From the NCBI GenBank assembly GCA_022559845.1, contig JAHNEJ010001279.1, forward strand, positions 62,001 to 126,000: a stretch of 64,000 bases of DNA, read 5' to 3'. The DNA is from Amorphophallus konjac (Eukaryota; Streptophyta; Magnoliopsida; Alismatales; Araceae). The position numbers and the translations under genes were made by a program. Below the pieces are notes generated by a model. It did no database searches. It was not told the origin of the DNA and worked only from the letters and a program-made list of their open reading frames with translations. Within the stretch, counting starts at the first letter, position 1. Each line of letters opens with the position of its first letter. Shown here in pieces: positions 57,182 through 64,000 of this stretch.

Positions 57182-59685
57182 ATGTCTTCTCCGGCTATCA
57201 AAGACAAAGGGAAGCGAAAGGCTACGGAGAAGCAGCAACAAATGGATGCTCAATCAGAGAAAGCAATCGTAGTATCTCGCAAGGAAAGAATGTCCAAGCA
57301 TCTGCATGACAAGGGGTCTGTTTCAGGCATGCTTACAGTAAAACCAGCCAAGGGCAAAGAGAAGGTGTCTGAGGCACCAACAAAGCGGCGCCAGACTTCT
57401 GCCGCAGAGGAAATTCACATATTGTCTAAAGAGGAAAAAGATTCTGATACTTCATCAATGCAAGCAGAGTCTGTGATTGAGTCTGCCAAGATCATATTCC
57501 CTCGGTATGTAGACTTTCATGATCATCAAATGCTCGATGCATTTCCTAAATTATTAGAACCTATCAAATTTAATGGTTGGAAAAAATTCATGGGCAAGCA
57601 TAGATGGTACTACTCGAAGCTTGTAACTGGGTTTTATGGGAATTTGAAGTATGACCCATGCTTGTCCAAAATCTGGTCATATGTTAAGGGAATTAGAATT
57701 GAGCTAAAAAGATATTCCCTTCACAAAATATTCAGGATTCCTGAGGAGGGTGTGTGTGAAATAGATTTTGAGTATGATGAGTTTGAGGCATTAAAGCAAG
57801 CAAACTTGGTTGACTAGCTTTAATGCTAATAAATTTTCACCATTGAAGAGGTTGCTACATAACATGCTTACCACAATGATTACCCCTCAAGGTGGAGGTA
57901 GATGGAGGTTGACCGAATCATAGAGATTCATTTTCTACTGCATGTTTAAGGAAATCAAAGTATGTCTGCCTGAAATAATGATTCAAATCATTGGGACATG
58001 TAAAGAATCCAGAAGGTATTTGCCTTATGTAGCCCACTTGACTGCAATCTTCAAGAAGATGAAAATCCCCTTAGAGGATGAAAAGTTTAAGGAGATTCTT
58101 AAAGTAAATGTATACAACATGGACTTCATTACTAAATTCATGAAATTAAAGCCCACCGTTGTAAAAGAGTTACCACAGCTGGCAGTGCTTCAAGAAACAG
58201 AACAACAAGAGGTAGAGCATCAACAACAATCAGTGCAAGAAGTACAACCAAAATCTGAACAGCAACAGTAGTGGCCACATAATGTACAACAAGAAGAGCA
58301 GCAAGAACAGCCGACTATTGAACAACAAGAATAAACACAATTACAAGAGCAGTTAAAGGAGCTAGAAGAAATGCAGCTAGCAGAACAGCAAGAGCTGCAA
58401 TTTGAGATGGAAGCAGTGCAGCAACTACAACAGCAAATTGATCAACTAGTAGAACATATAGAGCAGCAGCAGTAGTAGTTTGAATTTTCTACCGGAACAG
58501 CAATCTGAACATCCAGATCTACAGCATGCAGAGATGCAAGTAGATGGGCAGCTAGAGCTACAAACAGATAATGTAAATCAAGAAGAAGATATGGTGCAAG
58601 AACAGCTGCAAGAACAGCAAAATGAGCAACTGGATATGCATAAGCATGAGGAACTACAGGAGTAGGCAGAACTGCAGACAGAAGAGCAGCAGATACAACA
58701 AGAGATGGAGCATGTAGAATAATAAGAGCAAGGTCATGTCACATATTTTGGACCCCATCATGGACCTCTGATGGCATTTGGCATATAGCCACCAAGATCT
58801 CCTAAGGAACCTAAGATTCCACCTGAGTTCCATGCATCCACATCTGCAGGACCAAGTTCAGCTTCAAATATTTCTGATGTTCATCCCTCATTGGTAAATC
58901 TCTTGATGAATCAATTTAGGATTATGAATGCATCATTTGTGTAATTGAATTTGGCAGTAGAAAGGTTAGATGCTAGGATGATGCCTGTTGAGTAGACAGT
59001 CAATAGCCAATGGGAAAATTTTGTGAGAGACAAGGATAAATCAAATGAAAGACTACATGGATTTTTGAATTCTTTGCTACATGTTTGTGAAACGGTTGGT
59101 ACTATAATGAATATTCTAAAAGAGAATCAGGCTGAAACTCACCTGAAAGTAACACAAACACTTGTTCATGCTTTTGACATTAGGAAAGAACAGTAGAGAA
59201 GTAGAGAAGAATTGAACATCATTCGCCAAGAATAGCACACACTATCCCAAAAGATAAATAATATATCAGATGAAGTCCAGGGTAGTATCATTCAGCTGGG
59301 AAACATATATGCTAAGCTTGACATAGTCAAAGAAAGAGTGCAAAATATGTCCAGCAATTTTAAAGAAGTTGTCACTGCACAAGCTACAAGTACTTCAACT
59401 TCCATGGCAGAGATCCATCAACAGCAAACATGCCAAGTTGATAACATGTGCAGCATGCTTTAGAATTGGTTTGTTGATTTGATTGGTACTGTCAAAGAGC
59501 TCCAAGCACAAGTTCAGAACGTGGATCAGAAGCTCTCTGCATAGCTTGCAGCCTTGGGTACTAAAGTTGATAGAATTTCATATAATATTCCAGAAGCTAT
59601 ACCCTTGAGAGAACGTGGAAGTTCCAGCAAGACACCCACTAGACGTCTACGACACAGAGGTGGAAGCTCTGCAGTAGATGTCTGA
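57182..59685 (+). pseudogene. Z env-like / additional ORF (about 830 codons, many stops)
   Basis: ATG 57182 starts 'MSSPAIKDKGKRKATEKQQQ', a basic N-terminus. Residues ~100-210 ('FNGWKKFMGKHRWYYSKLV', 'GIRIELKRYSLHKIFRIPEEG') and the part about 57830-58150 resemble the conserved N-terminal domain of 'putative plant transposon protein' ORFs seen in plant retrotransposons. A Gln/Glu-rich segment (about 58190-58720) and a coiled coil (about 58880-59600) follow. I see no clear signal peptide or transmembrane segment, so 'env-like' is a positional name only. About a dozen stops, mostly TAG after Gln/Glu-rich codons, and at least one frame change near 57825 disable it. It lies where the SIRE-lineage extra ORF lies. 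Confidence 0.7.
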
Positions 59686-60137
59686 TGTTGTGCTAGATTC
59701 ATAGGGAGAAGACAGTATATCTCTCTTATTGTTGTTTTTGATAATGACAAAGGGGGAGAGATGATATGAGTCAGTCATGAGAAGGTCAGTCAAGAGAAGA
59801 TGAGCTTTAAAGAGAATTGAGAAGATCAGATAGCAGCAACTTTTGTTTTCCTACTGTACATAGAGTGTTAGTCAGCATTACAGTTAGTCTGCATGTTAGT
59901 CTTAGTTAGTCTGCATGTTAGTCTTATATGTTTTTTGTTCGTAAACTTTGAAAAATTTTCATATGAATGAAATGAATGTCTTTGTCTGAAAAGAATGGAG
60001 ATGATTTTGCTTGTCTGAAATGAATGGAGATGACTCGGACTATATGACTATTTCAATGAATGAATAATTGAATGTATGAATGATTGAGTATTTTCCATCT
60101 TGAGCAAACATGTACATGACTCATAGTTGTCATCATC

Positions 60138-60151
60138 AAAAAGGGGGAGGT
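60138..60151 (+). other. Z polypurine tract
   Basis: AAAAAGGGGGAGGT directly before the 3' LTR start TGTTGGAACC. A similar AAAGGGGGAGAG lies upstream at 59744-59756, after the env-like ORF. Confidence 0.85.
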
Positions 60152-60362
60152 TGTTGGAACCCTGGTTTTGATGATATCACACTATGAATCATGTTTAGAC
60201 AGAACTGCATAGAGCCATTCATGTTGATCAAGTCATTTCATATTCTAAGTGTCAGAAAATTAGGTCGATGCATGTTCATGTATTAGTCACATAAGGTCGA
60301 TGCATGTTCATGTATTAGTCACATAAGGTCGATGCATGTTTATGACTCAGTAAGATAAGGTT
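60152..60362 (+). repeat. Z 3' LTR, truncated
   Basis: TGTTGGAACCCTGGTTTTG onward, matching the 5' LTR from 60200 (='50448'), including three array units. It breaks off in 'AGATAAGGT' where a different LTR begins at 60363, so about 2 kb is missing. Confidence 0.85.
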
Positions 60363-61037
60363 TGTTGGGTTCTGCGCTCCATCATTGTCCTTAGTGATGG
60401 TTTAGATGATAACAAAATATTGTGTGTAAGCATTGTGAAAAATTTTCATATGTAATTTTGGAGCTCACGGTTGATACCTTGCTTTGTGGAGTCGATCTAT
60501 TCTTCATGTTCCTTCACATGCATCGACCTATGTTTGATATGCTTAGACCTATGTTTCATGTGCATAGACCTCACCATGGGTCTCTCTCAATGCACTTCAT
60601 ACTAAGGGTTTAACATGAATATTCTTCATGGGATTTATGGTTTTTGTCCATGATGTTATGAGCTTGAGCTTGAATGTTGACATATTTAATTGATGTGTGT
60701 GTGCTTTAAGCACTTTTTGCACTAGTTTTCCAAGGCTCATACTTTGCTAAGGTGTTTTCATCAACTTTGGTAACTTGGCTGCACGATGCTCTAATCTTGC
60801 CTTTTAGTCATTATATTTGGTGCAAAAAAAGGTGAAGACAAAGTCGACTCCTGATGAGCTAAAAGTTAACTTTTGCAAGTTCTAGTTTTCCTTCAAATGC
60901 TTTGCATGGATGGCTTTTAAGAGTTATATTCATTTGAGTTATTCATGACTACTTTTGATATGTGAGTCAAGTTGATTGGTCTCATAGATGGTTTTCAATG
61001 AACTGAGTATAAATTCTTCAGATTTAGAAATGGCTTT
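60363..61037 (+). repeat. Second Copia-type LTR fragment
   Basis: Begins TGTTGGGTTCTGCGCTCC and continues 'TTTAGATGATAACAAAATATTG', the usual start of SIRE-type LTRs. It carries TCGACCTATG/TAGACCTATG motifs (60500-60580) that are reverse forms of the Z array unit. It ends where TGTAATACCC starts. No element end (CA plus primer site) is seen, so it is truncated on the right. Confidence 0.65.
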
Positions 61038-64000
61038 TGTAATACCCTGGATCCTTATTGGATTCTTATTGGGTTTTTCGGATCCTTTTCGGAGAGTTTC
61101 GGATCGCTTTTGTGAGTCTTGGGTTGAGTTTTATGATATGTGTGGGTTTTTCTCTCGTACAAGTTACGGAACCATGCGGTGGGTGTATTTCTCAGTTCAT
61201 CGACTCGTGGACGCCGCAGTTGCGATGTACTCTTTGAGAGGATCGTTTCGACTATTTTTGCATATTTTTCTGAATTAGTGTATTTTCAGGTTAAAAATTA
61301 GATTTTTGAAAATTAGGAAAATTTTCTAATTCATTTCTTTTTATTCTTTTTCTTTCCTTCCGCTCTCCTCCCTTCTCATTCACACAACCGTGACTTCTCT
61401 CCCTCTCCCATTTTCTCTTCTCTCGCCCTCCCGGCTCCAGCTGTAGACGGAGGAGGCTAGGGCAGGCAGAGGTGATGCTGTGGGAGTGGTCAGGAGCGCG
61501 ATGGGGCGAGGATCGGACCGGTTTTGGTGCAATCCCAAATGGTGGATTCAAAGCTGACGGTCAAGCTCGCGATGTGATTTTCGGTGTGGTTTAATCACTA
61601 CGGTGCACGGTTTCTTCGGTGGAGGCAGGGAAATGGATCACCTACTTCTCTTCTACGTTCCCTCGAAGTTTCACGCCGAACGATGAGCATACGAGTGGGT
61701 TTTTTTTTGGGGGGGCAAAATCATGCTTTTGGGGTGTTCGCAGGGTTCGCCAGAAAACGGTGATGGTTTTTAGATCAGTTGGTATCAATCGAACCCCTGG
61801 AATGTTAGCGATCCAAATCCGTTGATTTCGTGTTGATTGGATGTCATTTGGGGCCAGTACGAGCCCGGGAACCCCAGTGACTCATTTAGGGTCAATTCGG
61901 TGGAATTTCCAATTTCAAGCCGTTTGTGCGTTATTTTGATCCCTTCCGGAGTGTTGAAGGTTAGTAATATTATTGTGGTTGTTTCCCCCTTCGATCGGAA
62001 TCGAACGGGGCGTGGAATCGGGCCCGGAGATTAGGGTTCCGCCGATTTCCCGCCGTGACCAGTCGACCGGACCACTTGGGCCGGTCAACCGGCAGTCGCC
62101 CACGGGGGCACGGGGGTTTTACCGTTGGTCCGGTCGATCGGACCACCTGGGCCGGTCTATCGACCCAGTCTGGTCGACCGACCCCAGGGGTCCAGTCGAC
62201 CGGATTTCAGTGTTTTTGTTTATATTGAGTCATGGTCGGCCCGGTTAAGACCCAATGACCGACTTATGGCCTCGCGAGTGTTCCAGACACCCTGTGAGCT
62301 TCGTGTCCATGTTTTTGGGATGTCGGGAAGTATCGAGTTACTTCGATTAGCGTGCCCATAGGTGTGTGTATCTCAGGCTTTGTGTTATGCTCGATCGAGT
62401 CACCGTATATCGGTGTGAGTGTGGTGGGGTTTCCCCCACATGTGTGTGGCCTCCCTTGAGTTCCCATCTTGAGGGGATGATCTCGACGGCTTGTGGTCTA
62501 CCTCGGTATTCTCGTTAGCGTGGTTTTTAGACCTAGTCAAGATTTAAGTCGGTAGGCCTTGGCGATCTGACCTTCATGCGTCTCTTCGATGTAGCGCGCC
62601 CTTCTTAGGCCGCTACATGTCGTTTTGACTTAGGTCAATGTTTTAGGGCGGTTAGTGCGGCGGTTGTCTCTTGGACCGCCTAGTCCATGTGGCGGGTCTA
62701 TATTAGACCGCTTGGTGGTTTAGCTGGGTAGGTGGGTTCGAGGGTTGACTGGGTGTAGCGGCCATATCTTTGACTGCCACAGTCACCTCGCGGCCCAGTG
62801 TAAGACCGCCAGAGTCCTTGCCTCTGTGTGTGTAGCGGCTTCTTCCCGGGCTGCTTGTGTTGCTTAGCGGCCGAGTGATGTACCGCTTGCATCCCAGAGG
62901 ATGGTTTATCGATATTTTGGTTTCTGAGTACCTTGGCTTGACATTGTGGTTTGCCCGTTGTCCCGTGGATGTCTCCTGACATCCTATGAGGGCTATGACC
63001 ATGTTATAAGGTAGCCAAGCCTGCCTGTTTCTGTATTGCCTTTGAGTTGATGTCGGGGTTCTGGTCAACCCGGTGTGACCCAGTGGTTGACAAATAACCT
63101 TGTGTGTGTCTCGGCGGCTTTGTCTAGCTCGAGACAGTGGTTCTGGACTCTTTGAGGTATCATTTTACCTCGATTTGCATGTCCAGGTGTGCGGAGGGTC
63201 TTGGTGTTCCCTCGGTTCTCCACGCGTCATTTCCTTCATGTGAGTCGATTTCTCTAGCTTAGGATTAGACCGATTGGCGGCGTGTTACCGCTTTGCACAA
63301 TGATCTTGACTCCGAGTCGTGAGACTCAAGGATCGTGGTGTCTTCCAGTCTAGTTGCCTTGTCCTGAGTCTGTTGGTAGTTGGTGTACTACCTTTGTGCT
63401 TCATAGTATGAGTGACAGTGCGTGCTTAGCCTATCTGTACTCCAGTACTCGTATTTCAGAGTCTCTGTGTCTAGTGAGCCTCCACTAGTCGTAGCCTCAT
63501 GACCTCGAGTGTCGGCCCACTAGGGAGTAGGTTGTAGGGCAATTCCCGATTTATAGTTTTTAAGCTTGTTCCGTGGGGCCCCGGCTTTTACAGTAGCGTC
63601 CTACTAGGGGAGAAACTAGCTAGAGGCCTGGCTTAGGCGAGAGCCAATGTGTGCACACGTGGTCAGGGGCTTGGACTAACGCCGACAGGCGTTACCTGGT
63701 CTAGTCACTCGTTACTATAGTTCCTATTCTGGTTTTGAGTGTGTCTTAGTCTTTGTCGTGCTTCGGGCGACAGCGTAGATGAGACACTTGTAGGTGCAGC
63801 ATAAGACGTCAGTGGACGCAGCTGGTTGTTCTTCTAGTGAGGAGGTGCTTCCGTCACATGACACGTGACTCTCGTGTTTCTCGCACGTCGTGACCTTTCT
63901 GGGTTAGCCCTCTCGTGGTCTTGCCGGAGGTCAGTGGTGTGTCTTGTACACGACATTCTAGTCGTGTGTGTGTGGTCGTGTTTAGGAGAGCGTGCATGAC
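61038..64000 (+). repeat. Start of another long Gypsy-type LTR, running off the window
   Basis: Begins TGTAATACCCTGGATCC, of the TGTA(A/G)...CCC form shared by E2, E3, X and Y LTRs. A C/T-rich stretch lies at 61340-61440. Palindromic modules cluster at 62055-62215 (CGGTCGACCGG types) and 62640-62920 (GCGG...CCGC types). Nothing else is recognisable in the last 3 kb: no gene, primer site or coding motif. Confidence 0.6.

Larger units (their letters stand above)
50439..60362 (+). mobile_element. Z: SIRE-like Ty1/Copia element without pol (gag and env-like ORF kept)
   Basis: Plus-strand order: 5' LTR (left end cut by the X-Y composite), tRNA-Met primer site, gag with four zinc knuckles, a 2.3-kb region without pol, a long coiled-coil/Gln-rich ORF, a purine tract, and a 3' LTR cut at 60362. 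LTR ends are TGTTGG and CCTAACA. A third ORF after pol, often called env-like, is characteristic of the SIRE/Maximus lineage. No protease, integrase, RT or RNase H motif is visible anywhere. Confidence 0.8.

Noticed and set aside
60988..61278. 96-codon ORF at 60988-61278
   Set aside because: It spans the border between a Copia LTR fragment and the TGTAATACCC LTR start, so it cannot be an ancestral gene.

Overview
This window looks like a block of nested long-terminal-repeat (LTR) retrotransposons from a large-genome flowering plant. I infer a eudicot from the Ty3/Gypsy and SIRE-type Ty1/Copia lineages present, but the species cannot be fixed from the sequence. I see no convincing host gene, rRNA, tRNA or CRISPR array. 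Almost every base can be assigned to an LTR, to a retrotransposon internal region, or to a truncated piece of one.

Layout. Bases 1-1751 hold part of a minus-strand LTR (E1'). It interrupts an older minus-strand long LTR (1752-3579) that resumes at 41610-41768. Element E0 (3580-41609, plus strand, target duplication GGCCT) splits that LTR. E0 is a Tat-lineage Ty3/Gypsy element with degraded gag and pol, a second (archaeal-type) RNase H, and an antisense ORF between pol and the 3' LTR. E1 (9935-37437) lies inside E0. It has 2.37-kb LTRs and one continuous frame that joins a gag-like protein to an integrase C-terminus and chromodomain, with no protease, reverse transcriptase or integrase core. 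E1 is split by E2 (14654-22712, plus, target duplication ACCCA, gag only) and by E3 (23231-34968, minus). E3 is a nearly complete Tekay/Del-type chromovirus with a single in-frame stop.

Bases 41610-50438 hold a minus-strand composite of three long LTRs and two gag-protease fragments (X and Y). It sits in the 5' LTR of Z (50439-60362, plus), a SIRE-like Copia element that keeps gag and an env-like/coiled-coil ORF but has lost all of pol. A second Copia-type LTR fragment (60363-61037) and the start of another long Gypsy-type LTR (61038 to the window end) follow.

How the parts relate. E3 is the only element that still carries almost all enzymatic functions. E1, E2, X, Y and Z are gag-bearing but enzyme-poor, so if they ever moved they must have borrowed enzymes in trans (inference). 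Two signals stand out. The long LTRs carry clusters of short imperfect palindromes whose arm sequences differ between families while pairing is kept. E1 is a gag-chromodomain element whose two LTRs are far more diverged than those of the element that contains it.
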